Shown: in pieces, positions 1 through 11,870 of the stretch | Layout of the letters: each line of letters opens with the position of its first letter | How positions within the stretch are numbered: position 1 is the first letter of the stretch | Assembly (NCBI GenBank): GCA_034770075.1 | Contig: CM068383.1 | Location: forward strand, 45,403,222 to 45,467,221 | DNA length: 64,000 bases | Direction: 5' to 3' | Source: Aralia elata | Lineage: Eukaryota > Streptophyta > Magnoliopsida > Apiales > Araliaceae | Notes under the pieces: generated by a model | What the model saw: the letters and a program-made list of their open reading frames with translations, nothing else | Told to the model about the DNA's origin: nothing | Databases searched by the model: none | Position numbers and translations under genes: made by a program

Positions 1-236
1 AGAGTGAATCATATTGTATATAATTCGAGATACAGATCAGATCATGAGGATCTACAATATAATAACATATAGTAAAGGTTGCAGATTTTGGAATAGAAGG
101 AATTGATGTATTAATTGGTATCAAAGCGAGGTTGTGTTCATTAATTTATGAATAAAAATTGTAATATTGAGATGATGTGTAGTACCGTGACGCACAAGGT
201 CCGAGGTTAAAGGGACCCGGATTTGGGGGCGTTACA
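1..236 (+). repeat. 3' end of an LTR-like sequence, rest lies left of the window
   Basis: The stretch ends in a typical gypsy LTR end (ggatttgggggcgttaca, 219-236) directly before an unrelated Athila gag fragment, so it looks like the edge of an inserted element. A PBS-like word for initiator tRNA-Met (tggtatcaaagc, 116-127) lies inside it, upstream of the LTR end, which is the reverse of the normal order and suggests rearrangement. No coding potential is seen. The left boundary cannot be seen. Confidence 0.4.
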
Positions 237-238
237 CT

Positions 239-403
239 TACAGTGTCATCGGTCACTCCATTATATTTAAAAGTATCACATATTTCCAGGAAACTAACAA
301 GGTGTTCATTCGAGTCATCATTAGCTAACCCCCTGAACTGAACTAAATTTTGAATCATCTGAATCGTTCTTAGTTTGATCTCAAAGGTATTTGCTTGTAT
401 AGT
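239..403 (-). pseudogene. Athila-type gag fragment
   Basis: The minus strand encodes about 55 residues that align without gaps to the gag of element Y (21929-22086). Shared words are FEIK, TIQMIQN, GLANDD, NEHLV and FLEICDTFKY, followed by VTDD. The fragment covers only the N-terminal half of the Retrotrans_gag domain and is cut at both ends: on the left by the LTR end at 236, on the right by an LTR-like start near 411. It is a relic of a second Athila-group element, not a functional gene. Confidence 0.8.
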
Positions 404-404
404 T

Positions 405-1175
405 GGTCTCTATAATACCCGAGAAATTTAAAAGATTTTTATTAATGCAAGGAGAATTATTTGATAAATAATTATGTGCCTTATGTGTAACGTATAGTAG
501 TTAATGCAATAAAAAATTTATCCGGTATGAATTATGAAATTATAAGGTGCTTGAGCTTAAGTTATGAACTAACTAAGCTTGAGGGAATAAGCCTTGTGTG
601 GCATAACGATTCATGAGGAATAAATTCAAGTGGTTAAATGTACTATAAAGAATGGTTATGATAATCGATATCATGTTAGTAATATTGAACTAACCGTGTA
701 TAATGAATTATTAAGGATTAAATGTTGATTGTGATTGACTAGTTTAATGGTGAGTTATAGAGTGGTCTAATAATCTGATTTTGGGTAGTCATGAACTGCT
801 TTGAGTAATTGTTTAAGGTTGAGTCCAATAGAATAATTAGAACAACCCAGTTAACTTTGCTATAGACGAACTGCTAGAGCCCAACGTGTGGTGCAGATGG
901 TAATGGACAAGCCCAATAATATTAAGCAGCCTTGTGTTATTAATAGGTCCAGTCGGTGTTAAAAGGCAGAGCCCGGAGGTGACCCAATCAGTTGACCCAA
1001 ATAGAAGGACCATTTTCAGACTTATATTAATAATAATATTAATAGTAATAGAATAGTAATAACGGTACTAAAGAGTACTCCCAGCCGAGCTAGGCTAATG
1101 GCCTATTCTCTATGTTGCTTAAACTCATCAAAAGTGGAGAAAGGATTGTCCTACAGTATGGCCTAAAGGTGGGTT
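405..1175 (+). repeat. LTR-like background sequence, first part
   Basis: The sequence from about 411 (tataatacccgag) resembles the start of a chromovirus-type LTR, with the usual TG changed to TA. It is A+T rich and has no credible reading frame. It is interrupted by element V at 1176 and resumes at 9834, as shown by the gggtt duplication on both sides. Its own 3' end was not found. Confidence 0.4.
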
Positions 1176-3275
1176 TGTAACACCCCCTTCCAAAAATAGG
1201 AAGGGAGACCACACACATATATAACAAAAATATAAACTAATATCAAAATTATAAATTGCAAAAGATTAATCTTAAAGAGGTGTTAAAAACTACCCAACCG
1301 GCTCAAAATACATACTAATTAGTACATTCTAAAAGTTCAAAACTAGAGACTCAAACATCGAAACATAACCAAAATATCTAAACCATCTAGGTGAGAAGCT
1401 CTCATCACACTTGTCCATGATCCCCTTGAGTACCTGCCGGAAGAAAAACACAGCATGAACCAAATTCCCAGTACGGATATAGAGAACAAAATTATGAACT
1501 GAACTGAAATGAATAACAAAATCAACTAAACTGAACTGAGTTGTATCACAATAACTTAATAGTCTGAAGAAATAGCAAGGTGTTATTTCATACCGAGCTC
1601 AAAAATATAGCTTGCCACACAGACAAGTCAAATAATGCCACATAGACAAATTAAATAATGCCACATAGACAAATCACACATTGGACTACAGATCTAAATG
1701 CATGCAAAATCGGAAGGGGTGTTTGGCACAACATCACCAATCCGCAGAACAGAACAAAAAACTAGGGCCGACCCATACGCCTCTCACAACAAATCACCAA
1801 ATGGCCAACTCCTATCGGAGCACAAAACAGATACGCCGTAGACTAATCACACCACCACGGAAGTGTCATGTCTCTTGTGCCAAGACATGCCTGTGGTACC
1901 CCACAGGTGGTTATAGCTCAAGTATACCCTACGATATATTCTAACAAAATATGATGTCACAACACATGCGACATAATACCAACAAAAATGGGGTTCTAAT
2001 GTGTATATGTCAATACAAGCCTCCAAAATATATTGACATATAAATATCAAAATAATTCTAGACATGATAATCCAACTCAAAGAGTACAAATACGAGTTTT
2101 ATGTATCAACGCTAAAACAAAACTATCATATTAATTTCACAAGAAACAATTATGTGAATTAATAACGAAATTCAAAATGAGAAACAAAACGAATTAATTA
2201 AATTTCAAAAGAGTATCGCTGAAGGAGTACGGAATCCGTACCTGGAGTACGTAATGTAATACCCACAATTACAGATGCAATTGGTTAGACTCGCTCAATA
2301 TAATCTATTCACCAAAATAATACATTTTATTAAATACTACAATATTAATATTTAATAGTTTTTATGCATATATTGTACCCTCCATATTATTAATTAAATT
2401 AATAAATTAAAGAGAACATTTTCTTATAATTGAGATACTTAATATTTATCCAAAATAATACTAAAATATTAACTAACAAACTAACTAAAATATACTAATT
2501 AAAATTATAAAATAATAATACAGAAAATTAAATTAAATTAATACACAAGAAAGAAAGAAAGAAAGAAAAAGAACATACCCGAAATTATGAAGTTCGCAGT
2601 TTGCCTATGCCCTCAGTACTGAAAATTTTAACTAAATAAAAGATGAATTGGTAGAAAGGATGATAGGTGAAGCAAATCAAACCCATTTTCAGATAAAGAA
2701 CAGAAAAAAACAAAACTATAGTAACTTATTTCTAATAATCCGTCCATATATTAAATGGTATGGGGACAACGGAGACTACTAGGGTATGGTACTTCTAGGA
2801 CTGGGTATCTGCTAACGGATGATGCCTACTGGAATAACGAAAAGAGTGGGTATTCATCAATGGTATTCTTAGAAGATTGGGTTAGAACAAGTCCGTTGCG
2901 AGCCGAGCGAACAAAATGACCCATATCATTCATTGGTAAGCGTAATTGGTTGGAACCTTACTATCATTTCTGGTTCTATCTCCAACCCCTTTTGTGATCC
3001 AGTGATCCAATCAGCCTGAATCGAACAGAAGAAACTTTAACTCGAAGGATGGGATCAACTGTCACGAGAAGGAAGGGCAATGCATCCCCCCATTCCACTA
3101 GTTCTGATGCGTACTGCGCAAAAAGACTCCTCTGGTCACCTTCTTATGGCCTGCACTCCAGTTCACTTGTTTGGTAAAATAAAGCAAAGGTTGATATTCT
3201 ATATATAGGCTAAGGGAGGAGGAGAGTTTGAGTAAAAGGGGCGATGTGGGACTCAAAAAAAATATGGGTATTACA
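1176..3275 (-). repeat. Element V LTR, 3' LTR in element orientation
   Basis: This 2.1-kb LTR reads TGTAATACCC to GTGTTACA on the minus strand. It aligns closely with 8210-9833 except for 2636-3168, which is about 530 bp with no counterpart in the other LTR. A GAAA microsatellite lies at about 2548-2570. A TATA-like tract (tatatata) lies at about 3200-3208 on the minus strand, close to the LTR start. Confidence 0.93.
2636..3168. other. Non-homologous segment inside one V LTR, possible organelle-derived insert
   Basis: The two V LTRs match up to the shared word actaa and again from tttggtaaaat. Between these points this copy has about 530 bp, and the other LTR has an unrelated stretch of about 68 bp (9660-9727). 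The segment is less A+T rich than its surroundings and has the look of plant mitochondrial non-coding DNA. That origin is an impression only. Confidence 0.4.
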
Positions 3276-3292
3276 TTATTTCCCCCCTTAAA
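3276..3292 (-). other. Element V polypurine tract
   Basis: On the minus strand the purine run ttaaggggggaaataa directly precedes the TG of the 3' LTR. This is the normal place for the plus-strand priming site. Confidence 0.8.
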
Positions 3293-3331
3293 AAGGATTC
3301 TGTCCCCGAAATCAAAAGAAAAGGAACGTGC

Positions 3332-3529
3332 CTACTTATCAAAAAGATGCGGATACTCCGCCCGGATAGACTCCTCCATCTCCCAAGTTGCCTCTCGTTC
3401 CGAATGATTTTTCCATAAAACTTTAACAAACGAAATTATTTTCCTCCTCATAATCTGCTCTTAACGATCTAAACTTTTCTCGGCTTGTTCCTCACAAGTA
3501 AGATCCTTTCGAATCTTATCGAACGGATA
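3332..3529 (-). pseudogene. Element V chromodomain at the polyprotein C-terminus
   Basis: This stretch follows the integrase in the same frame, after an in-frame stop at about 3530-3532, and ends in TAG at 3332-3334. It contains the conserved chromodomain tail: VLWKNHS, then EATWE, then MEESIRAEYP and a short HLFDK end. In chromoviruses this module binds heterochromatin marks and steers integration. Stops upstream in the same frame mean it cannot now be made as part of the polyprotein. Confidence 0.8.
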
Positions 3530-4630
3530 TTATACCACATGCAACGGATGATAATGATAACTTCTCAACACCGACACATGGAACACATTATGCACATGAG
3601 CTAATTGTGGCGGGAGAGCTAACCGATATGCAACTTCGCCGACCCTTTCCAGAATCTCAAATGGCCCAATATAACGCAGACTGAGTTTACCTTTCAAACC
3701 AAATCGTCGAATACCCTTCCAAGGAGAAACCTTCAAAAATACATGTTCACTAAGTTTGAACTCTAAAGTCCTTCTGTGCTTATCAGCATAACTCTTTTGC
3801 CGAGATCGAGCAAACCTCAATTTCTCCTTAGCCACAGCTACTTTCTCCGTAGTGATTTGAACTAACTTAAGCCCTTCTATGGCCTTCTCGCCAACCTCAT
3901 CCCAACAAGTTGGTGTTCGACACTTCCTACCATACAATGCCTCAAACGGAGCCATATCAATACTTGCATGTCAGCTATTGTTATAAGCAAACTCAATAAG
4001 GCTCAAGTAATCATCCCAATTACCCGACCATTCTAATGCGCAAGACCTTAACATATCCTATAAAGTCTAGATAGTCCTCTCAGATTGCCCATCAGTTTGC
4101 GGATGGAAAGAAGTACTGTATTTTAGTCGAGTGCCCCAAGCTCGCTGAAACCCTTTCTAGAACCGTGAAGTGAATCGTGGGTCTCGATCTGAAACAATTG
4201 ACACTGGAGTTCTATGAAGTCTAACAATCTCCTGTTGAAAGATTTGTGCTAACTTATCTACAGAATAACCCTCCTGGATAGCTAAAAAGTGAGCTGATTT
4301 GGTCAATCGATCTACTACAACCCAAATAACATCATTCTTCTTGAACGTTTTTGGTAACCCAGTCACAAAATCCATTGTAATATCCTCCCACTTCCAAATA
4401 GGAATATCTAATTGTTGTAGTAATCCACTAGCTCGTTGATGCTCAATTTTCACTTGTTGACAAGTAAGACACCTTCCCACATATTCAGCCACATCTCGCT
4501 TCATCCCATTCCACCAAAAATTCTTCTTTAAATCTCGATACATCTTCGTAGAACCCGGATGAATAGAAAATGGTGAACTATGAGCCTCAGCCAATACTGC
4601 CTCCCGAATAGTTGGTTCGACGGCACACAC
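3530..4630 (-). pseudogene. Element V integrase
   Basis: The segment begins with the zinc-binding region (HPGSTKMYRDLK, later CLTCQQVK). It continues into the catalytic core, with the first acid in DFVTGLPK, the second in VSDRDPRF and the glutamate in HPQTDGQSE (about 4100). The C-terminal GPF module follows (RYIGPFEIL, then VFHVSVLR). The core is broken by stops near 4157, by further stops between 4157 and 3955, and at 3530. A frameshift separates it from the RNase H region at 4630-4645. It is a dead copy. Confidence 0.88.
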
Positions 4631-4644
4631 AACTGATTACCCAA

Positions 4645-6339
4645 CTAAATCACACTATGGTCATCGATACGAAACTCAGGCTGTTTTCCCCCCTCCAAAT
4701 TTTGCGCTATAGCCCATAACTCGCCATCTTCTTTTTGAGCTTCCTTAACCTTCGAGATAAGAGAGGGCTCCACTCTCATACCTGCTAAAAGTCTATCTGC
4801 ACCTTGTACAAATAACTCCAACTCCAACCGTTCCATATCTGAAATAAGTTGTGGTTGTGTAATAAGGGCTGCTACACTCCCTGAACTCTTTCGGCTAAGT
4901 GCATCTGCAACTACATTCGCCTTCCCAGGGTGATATTGAATTCTAGCATCATAATTTTTGAGAAGCTCCAACCAACGCCTCTGTCTCATATTGAGCTCTT
5001 TCTAAGTGAAGATGTACTTAAGACTTTTATGATCGATGAAGATATCACAAGTCTCTCCATATAAATAGTGTCCCCAAATTTTCAAAGCAAAGATTACTGC
5101 TGTCAACTCCAAATCATGAGTGGGGTAGTTCACCTCATAAGGTTTAAGTTGTCTAGAAGCATAAGCAATCACCTTACCGTGTTGCATCAAAACACACCCC
5201 AAACCCTTCTTAGAAGCATCACTATAAATTTGGTAACCTCCTATCCCTGATGGCAATGTAAGTATTGGAGCTGTCACAAGTCGTTTCTTTAACTCCTCAA
5301 AACTCTTCTCACGCTCCTCATTCCATATAAACTTCGTGCCCTTTCTCATCAATTGAGTCAATGGCAAGGCAAGTAAAGAGAACCCTTCTACAAATCGCCT
5401 ATAATACCCTGCGAAATCCAAAAAACTCCTAACCTCCGTCACTGTAGTAGGTCTTAGCCATTTAGTGATAGCTTCAACCTTCGCAGGATCCACCTTAATG
5501 CCTTTAACAGACACAATGTGACCTAGAAATATAACTTGCTCCAACCAAAACTTGCATTTAGAGAATTTAGCATATAATTTCTCTTTTCGTAAAATCCCCA
5601 AAACTATGCGAAGATGTTCCTCATGCTCCTCCTTAGACTTAGAGTAAATCAAAATGTCATCAATAAAGACAATGACAAATTTGTCCAAGTATTCTCTAAA
5701 CACCCGATTCATCAAATCCATAAACACCGCCGGAGCATTAGTCAACCTGAATGGCATCACCAGAAACTCGTAATGCCCATAACGAGTACGAAAAGCTGTC
5801 TTAGAGACATCCTCATCTCTCACCCTCAACTGATGATAACCCGATCTCAAGTCTATCTTTAAAAAATATTTCGCCCCTTGAAGTTGGTCAAATAAATCAT
5901 CAATCCTTGGTAAAGGGTACCGATTCCTGATAGTAATCTTGTTTAACTCTCTATAGTCTATACACAACCTCATAGACCCATCCTTCTTCTTTACAAATAA
6001 AACCGGAGCTCCCCACGGTGACACACTCGGTCGAATTACACCACGATCTAATAATTCTTGCAACTGCTCCTTCAACTCTTGCAATTCTAAGGGTGCCATC
6101 CTATACGGTGCCTTAGAGATAGGCTCAGCACCAGGAACAAGCTCAATTGTAAACTCAACTTCCCGTTGTGGTGGCAACCCTGACAATTCCTCAGGAAACA
6201 CATCAAAAAATTCACGAACAATTGGAACCTCCTCAATACGAGACTCTCCCATAGAGGTGTCATTCATAAATGCTAAATATCCCTCACAACCCCTAGTCAC
6301 CAATTTTCCAGCTTTTAGAGCTGAAATTAATTTCACCAC
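4645..6339 (-). pseudogene. Element V reverse transcriptase and RNase H
   Basis: RT motifs appear in order: LCIDYRELNK, YPLPRIDDLF, KIDLRSGYHQ, then the catalytic FIDDILIYSK (about 5661-5632). The usual PFGLTNAP motif reads PFRLTNAP here, a glycine-to-arginine change next to the active site. RNase H follows, with YSDASKKGLGCVL and IDHKSLKYIF. A stop at about 5002-5004 separates the next block (MRQRRWLELL, YHPGKANVVADALSR), which is the RNase H end. A single stop at 6358-6360 separates it from the protease in the same frame. Confidence 0.92.
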
Positions 6340-6357
6340 CTTACCTGGTCGTGAACC

Positions 6358-6799
6358 TTAATACACAAAATCTGGGGACTTCAAATCCCTAAAGATAATT
6401 CTCTTCGATTGACAATCAATAGTGGCCTGATGTTTATCTAACCAGTCCATTCCAAGAATCACATCAAAATCGTGCATACCCATCGACAAAAGATTCACCC
6501 TACGAATCTTATCTCCAAAACTAATAGGACAATCTCGATACAAATCAGAGATAACAATAGAATTTCCCATCGGGGTAGTAATAGACATAGCAGAATTTAA
6601 AGACTGAGATGACACACCAAGGTGTCGAACAAAAGAATTTGCAATAATCGAATGTGTAGAGCCAGTATCAAATAAAATGGAAGCCTCACGATTGCCAACT
6701 ATAAGAGTGCCAGAAACAGTACCTGGCGCACCTGCTGCCTGGTTGTGTGTCAAGGCGAAGACCCGTCCACCGCGACGCTGACCAACATTGCCACCATTA
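6358..6799 (-). pseudogene. Element V aspartic protease
   Basis: The catalytic motif LFDTGSTHSII is at about 6675-6643. The family's C-terminal signature VILGMDWLDKH, followed by a conserved CQSKRI, lies near the end. This is a complete retropepsin-type domain in the same frame as gag and RT. It is cut off from RT by the in-frame stop at 6358-6360. Confidence 0.88.
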
Positions 6800-8040
6800 T
6801 CACCAATTCCATCATTACCACGTGGTCGGGTACAATATTTGGCAAGATGACCTAATTGACCACACAAAAAGCATGCACCAGTAACTCTGTGACAAGGTCT
6901 CCCTGGATGATTAGCCCCACAAGTAGCACAAAGAGTTATTGGAATAAGATTAGGGTTACCCCCGTCTGCTGGTCCTAGGTAACGACCTTGATTTTGCCCT
7001 TGCTGACGATTATGACCTTGCTTAGGCAACTATTAATAGCTTGTGTTCTGATTCTGGCCACACCACTGTCCTTGTTGACCACCTTGGTTCTTGTTCCACT
7101 GACCATTCTGATTTCTCCCATGTTGACTCGAAACTTGACTCTGCTGGTCATCTCTATCCCTCTTCCGACTTCCCTCCGGTTTAGAAGCTCGAAAGTCTTG
7201 TCGCTCCATCTCAATATTCTTGGCTGCATTAGCCACTGCTGATACATCTTCAAATTTAATGTTAATGAGATGTTGGCGATACTTATAATGAATTCTCCAC
7301 TTAAATTTCTCAGCTTGTTCTGCTGCAGTCCCTGCTGAGGTTCATGCAAAACTTGCCAACCTAGTGAACCTTGTCATAAAATCCGTAACAGACTCATCCT
7401 CCTTATGCCGAATAGACAAATATTCTCTACCATAAGCCTCTTTATCAGCAGCTGAGAAGTATTGTTGATAAAAGATATCACAAAACTCTACCCAGGTAAG
7501 TGCCTCCACAAATCCATCACCTTTTTTTACTTTCATTGCTTTCCACCACCTTTGTGTATCCCCCTCTAATTTATAAGTAGCTAGCACCACTTTTTGGTTA
7601 TCCAAACATCCTAGCACATCAAATATCTTTTCTAAATGGGCAACCCAATTCTCTGCATCAATTGGAGTTGGAGTTGGAGTTGAAGTGAATGAATGTGGTT
7701 TCTGTTTTTGAAATCTCTCTAACCACAAATACATCGGAATAACAGATGGATTAATCCCAACAGTATTCACTCCTTCTTCATTTGTCTGCAAACCACCATT
7801 TCCGAGGTTCCCTTGATTATGAATTTCTGGCGTCGGTTGTTGCATTGCCTGAACGACTTGTGCCACTAATTGCGGCAAAGCCTGATTAATCGCCTAATTT
7901 ACCAAAGCTGCCATTTGGCCATTATCTTGATTATTCGATTGCACATCATGCTGCATATCAGAATGTACATCGGGTTGGCGCACTCCTCTTCCCCTACTAT
8001 TTCCTCGTCTACCAGCAACTTTAGCGGATCTACGAGCCAT
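6800..8040 (-). pseudogene. Element V gag with CCHC zinc knuckle
   Basis: The start is ATG at 8040-8038, giving a basic N-terminus (MARRSAKVAGRRG). The Retrotrans_gag domain spans about 7700-7345 (WVAHLEKIFDVL, RWWKAMK, FYQQYF, YLSIRHKEDESV). A Q/N/G-rich linker leads to the CCHC knuckle CFLCGQLGHLAKYC at about 6873-6832. Three in-frame stops (7894-7896, 7342-7344, 7030-7032) break one otherwise continuous frame. At least the first looks like a point change rather than an indel, because the frame continues unchanged. Confidence 0.88.
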
Positions 8041-8187
8041 CTAATAAAGAAAACAACGGACTGAAGCAAAATAATTTGAATATGATTAATATAATAGCTG
8101 AATGAAATATCAAATGGAACAAAAATCTAACCCAAAGTCTACCCATAACTCACAAGTCGAACCTAAATAGGTTTTCTACAAGAAAAA

Positions 8188-8204
8188 ACCTATGCTTTGA
8201 TACC
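8188..8204 (-). other. Element V primer binding site
   Basis: On the minus strand TGGTATCAAAGCATAGG matches the usual initiator tRNA-Met PBS of plant elements. It lies 5 bases inside the 5' LTR (8210-9833). Confidence 0.88.
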
Positions 8205-8209
8205 AACTC

Positions 8210-9833
8210 TGTAACACCCCTTTCCAAAAATAGGAAGGGAGACCACACACATATATAACAGAAATATAAACTAATATCAAAATTATAAACCGCAAAAGAT
8301 TAATCTTAAAGAGGTGTTAAAAACTGCCCAACCGGCTCAAAATACATACTAATTAGTACATTCTAAAAGTTTAATACTAGAGACTCAAACATCAAAACAT
8401 AACCAAAATATCTAAACCATCTAGGTGAGAAGCTCTCATCACACTTGCCCATGATCCCCTTGAGTACCTGCCGAAAGAAAAACACAGCATGAACCAAATG
8501 CCCAGTACGGATATAGAGAACAAAATTATGAACTAAACTGAAATGAATAACAAAATCAACTAAACTGAACTGAGTTGTATCACAATAACTTAATAGTCTG
8601 AAGAAATGGCAAGGTGTTATTTCATACCGAGCTCAAAAATATAGCTTGCCACACAGACAAGTCAAATAATGCCACATAGACAAATCACACATTGGACTGC
8701 AGATCCAAATGCATGCAAAATCGGAAGGGGTGTTTGGCACAACATCACCAATCCGTAGAACAGAACAGAAAACTAGAGCCGACCCATACGCCTCTCACAA
8801 CAAATCACCAAATGGCCAACTCCCATCGGAGCACAAAACAGAGACGCCATGAACTAATCACACCGCCACGGAAGTGTCATGTCTCTTGTGCCAAGACGAC
8901 ATGCCCGTGGTACCCCCACAGGTGGTTATAGCTCAAGTATACCCTACGGTATATTCTAACAAAATATGATGTCACAACACATGCGACATAATACCAACAA
9001 AAATGGGGTTTTAATGTGTATATGTCAAATAAAAACAAATCATCGATACAAACCTCCAAAATATATTGACATATAAATATCAAAATAATTCTAGACATGA
9101 TAATACAACTCAAAGAGTACAAATACGAGTTCTATGTATCAACGCTAAAACAAAACTATCATATTAATTTCACAAGAAACAATTATGTGAATTAATAATG
9201 AAATTCGAAATGAGAAACAAAATGAATTAATTAAATTTCAAAAGAGTATCGCTGAAGGAGTACGGAATCCGTACCTGGAGTACGTAATGTAATACCCACA
9301 ATTACAGATGCAATTCGTTCGCTCAATATAATCTATTCACCAAAATAATACATTTTATTAAATACTACAACATTAATATTTAATAGTTTTTATGCATATA
9401 TTGTACCCTCCATATTATTAATCAAATTAATAAATTAAAGAGAACATTTTCTTATAATTGAGATACTTAATATTTATCGAAAATAATACTAAAATATTAA
9501 CTAATAAACTAACTAAAATATACTAATTAAAATTATAAAATAATAATACAGAAAATTAAATTAAATTAATACACAAGAAAGAAAGAAAGAAAAAGAACAT
9601 ACCCGAAATTATGAAGTTCGCAGTCTGCCTATGCCCTCAATACTGAAAATTTTAACTAAGGAGGTCCTCACCAAAAAGGACTTCACACAAAAAGTTCCTC
9701 ACAAAATAAAATTTGGAGGTACTAATTATTTGGTAAAATAAAGCAAAGGTTGATATTCTATATATAGGCTAAGGGAGGAGGAGAGTTTGAGTGAAAGGGG
9801 CAATGTGGGACTAAAAAAAATATGGGTATTACA
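8210..9833 (-). repeat. Element V LTR, 5' LTR in element orientation
   Basis: This 1.6-kb LTR is collinear with 1176-3275. Small differences include a 38-bp gap near 1640, a few substitutions and the replaced segment 9660-9727. It ends next to the second copy of the gggtt duplication. Confidence 0.93.
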
Positions 9834-10532
9834 GGGTTGGTGGAAACTTTCTACTTAATCCTTCTTAAACAGCGAGTGAGTGCATTGTGTGTTGGTCCGA
9901 AAATCTGAGTAAAGACTAGTACATGAGTAAAGGCTCTCCTATAAATAGAGGCTCTTTGTTTATCTTACAAAGCTTGTTAGATTGTCCACTTTGAATTTAG
10001 AGAGTGGAGAGAGAGAGAGAGTTGAGAGTCAAAAGAGAACCCAAGAGGAACTCTGCAGTTCGGTAAACCAAAGGAGTCTAGGAAGGGAGAGGAAGTAATC
10101 AGCTGCTAAGCTCTTTACTTCGAGAAGGCATGAATCCCTTAACCTTGAGACTTTTAATCCAAAGTCAGTTATTATGTAATCATGCGTTTTATATACAGGA
10201 AGAGTGTGTTAGAATAACGACTAGTAGAAGACTTGTGCTGATATGTGTTAAAATGTATAACAACTTAAAATGGAATGGAAAGGACCACATAGAAACCTTA
10301 GGCTGTGGAAGCCTTAAAGTCAGAACAGAAGTGGAACTCGAGCACAATGCTCTGTGTTCATATTTCTGCCGACCATATGTGTTGCTAGTTGGGCTTGTGA
10401 CCGAGCCCGAGTAAAACCAATAAAGGGTGTAAAATGTGTGGAATAATGACATAAACCAAAGTCGTAATAATGGCCTTAGTCATATTTCCTAGCTGATACC
10501 AAGAGTCGATATACAGTCCGAATGAGTCTAAA
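9834..10532 (+). repeat. LTR-like background sequence, second part, with TATA box
   Basis: This is the continuation of 405-1175 after element V. It contains a good TATA box, tataaata at 9940-9947, followed by a pyrimidine/GA-rich leader with a short GA microsatellite (about 10003-10020). That is what the promoter part of an LTR looks like. A frame of about 94 codons at 10130-10414 has no recognisable domain and I do not consider it a gene. Element W interrupts at 10533. Confidence 0.45.
9940..9947 (+). promoter_or_regulatory. TATA box of the background LTR
   Basis: The sequence ctataaatagaggctc has the consensus plant TATA form and is followed by a leader-like stretch. It is a single motif match, without a known transcription start. 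Confidence 0.45.
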
Positions 10533-10894
10533 TGTAATACTCCGAATATTTATGAGGCTTATAAATACGATCGTATATGGTTAGAGGTTAATTTAGTGAC
10601 CTAAAACTAGGTATTGAGAAGTTTAAAACCTTAAGACTTAATGAGATTCAAATTTATGTGCTTAATAAAGATCCAAATGATATTTCGAAGCAGGTGTTTT
10701 GCGATTATATTATGTAAACGATGAATTAGGTCAAATAAAATTTTTTTTCGAAGCTGCTTAGTCGTGCTTACATTGACAAAATGATTTGTCGTGCTTTCCA
10801 CGATTTTACCAAGAAGTATCCCGGCAAATTATTTTTAGTAAGCTGCTTTATCGTGCTTAAACTGATATAGTGCTTTGTTGTGCTTACGGTAACA

Positions 10895-11170
10895 AGCTGC
10901 ATTGTCGAGATTGTAAGATATTTTCATTGAGGAGCTTAGAAGATAGGTTCAATTACAAGCTGCATTGTCGAGCTTGGAAGATATTTTCATTGAGGAGCTT
11001 AGATTGCAAGCTGCATTGTCGAGCTTAGAAGATATTTTCATTGAGGAGCTTAGATTGCAAGCTGCATTATTGAGCTTGGAAGATATTTTCATTGAGGAAC
11101 ATAGAAGATAGGTTCAATTGCAAGCTGCATTGTCGAGCTTGGAAGATATTTTCATTGAGGAGCTTAGAAA
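10895..11170 (+). repeat. Tandem array upstream of the W promoter
   Basis: About five copies of a 45-60-bp unit carry the words aagctgcattgtcgagctt, ggaagatattttc and attgaggagctt; some units add agataggttcaatt. The array ends about 80 bp before the TATA box. The other LTR (about 14094-14310) has four copies. A promoter-proximal array of this kind could act as an enhancer, but that is inference. Confidence 0.85.
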
Positions 11171-11248
11171 AATATTCTAAGAATGTGCTAGGGTGCAAAG
11201 TGTAATAAGCCGAGCCCCTAACGCGCAATTAGTGAAACTTGGGTTTTG

Positions 11249-11256
11249 TATAAATA
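11249..11256 (+). promoter_or_regulatory. TATA box of W 5' LTR
   Basis: The word tataaata lies in ttgtataaatagcaagc. The same box is at 14389-14396 in the other LTR. Confidence 0.65.
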
Positions 11257-11461
11257 GCAAGCTCAGTCCATTCATTCATTACTATTTTTCAAGAGCAGTT
11301 CAAGAGCAAAAATACTCTATATTTATGTTCTGAGATATATTGTGAGATAAAAATTACTTTTTAAGCATCGAAGCATGCGTGATTGGAAGTAAAGCTAGCA
11401 ACTATAAGAGGTATTACTCTAGTGGTTATTATTTTCATTCTTCTTTATATATTTAGTAAAA

Positions 11462-11870
11462 ATATACTTTTATAAGCAGTTATAATGCCCAAATTATTTT
11501 AAGTATATGGTACAAAAGTCCTATTTACAAGCAGTTATAATGTCCAAATTATTTTAAGTATATAGTACAAAAGTCCTATTTACAAGCAGTTATAATGTCC
11601 GATTTATTTCTCTTATATATTAGAAAATATACTTTTATAAGCAGTTACTATGTCCAATTTTCTTCAAGTATTTTGTAAGAATATTCATTTTATAAGCAGT
11701 TATAATGCTAAAATTATTTCAAATATAATAGCCGGATATTCATTTTGCAAGCAGTTATAATGCTCAATTTATTTTACATATAGTTGAGAAATATTCATTC
11801 TGTAAGCAGTTATAATGCTGAAATTATTTCATGTATAGTAGAAGAAGTCGTAATTATAAGCGTTAATTGT
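11462..11870 (+). repeat. Tandem array of about 58-bp units in the W 5' LTR
   Basis: Seven units share the core ataagcagttataatgc, followed by caaattattt and an A+T-rich spacer. It lies downstream of the TATA box, so it would be transcribed. The equivalent array in the other LTR is at 60235-60630 with the same number of units. Confidence 0.85.

Larger units (their letters stand above)
1176..9833 (-). mobile_element. Element V: Ty3/gypsy chromovirus, Tekay type, full length but decayed
   Basis: This is an 8.66-kb element on the minus strand with LTRs at 1176-3275 and 8210-9833. The same five bases, gggtt, flank it (1171-1175 and 9834-9838). A PBS matching initiator tRNA-Met lies just inside the right LTR and a purine tract inside the left one. 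The interior encodes one polyprotein in the order gag, zinc knuckle, protease, RT, RNase H, integrase, chromodomain, which defines a chromovirus; the chromodomain tail resembles Tekay/Del. Several in-frame stops and one frameshift near 4630-4645 make it inactive. Confidence 0.93.

Noticed and set aside
1176..9833. V as a potentially active chromovirus
   Set aside because: In-frame stops in gag, RT and integrase plus a frameshift at 4630-4645 rule out a functional polyprotein.
10130..10452. Possible small gene of 87-94 codons on either strand
   Set aside because: No domain, start context or family match was recognised; the position downstream of an LTR TATA box suggests leader sequence.
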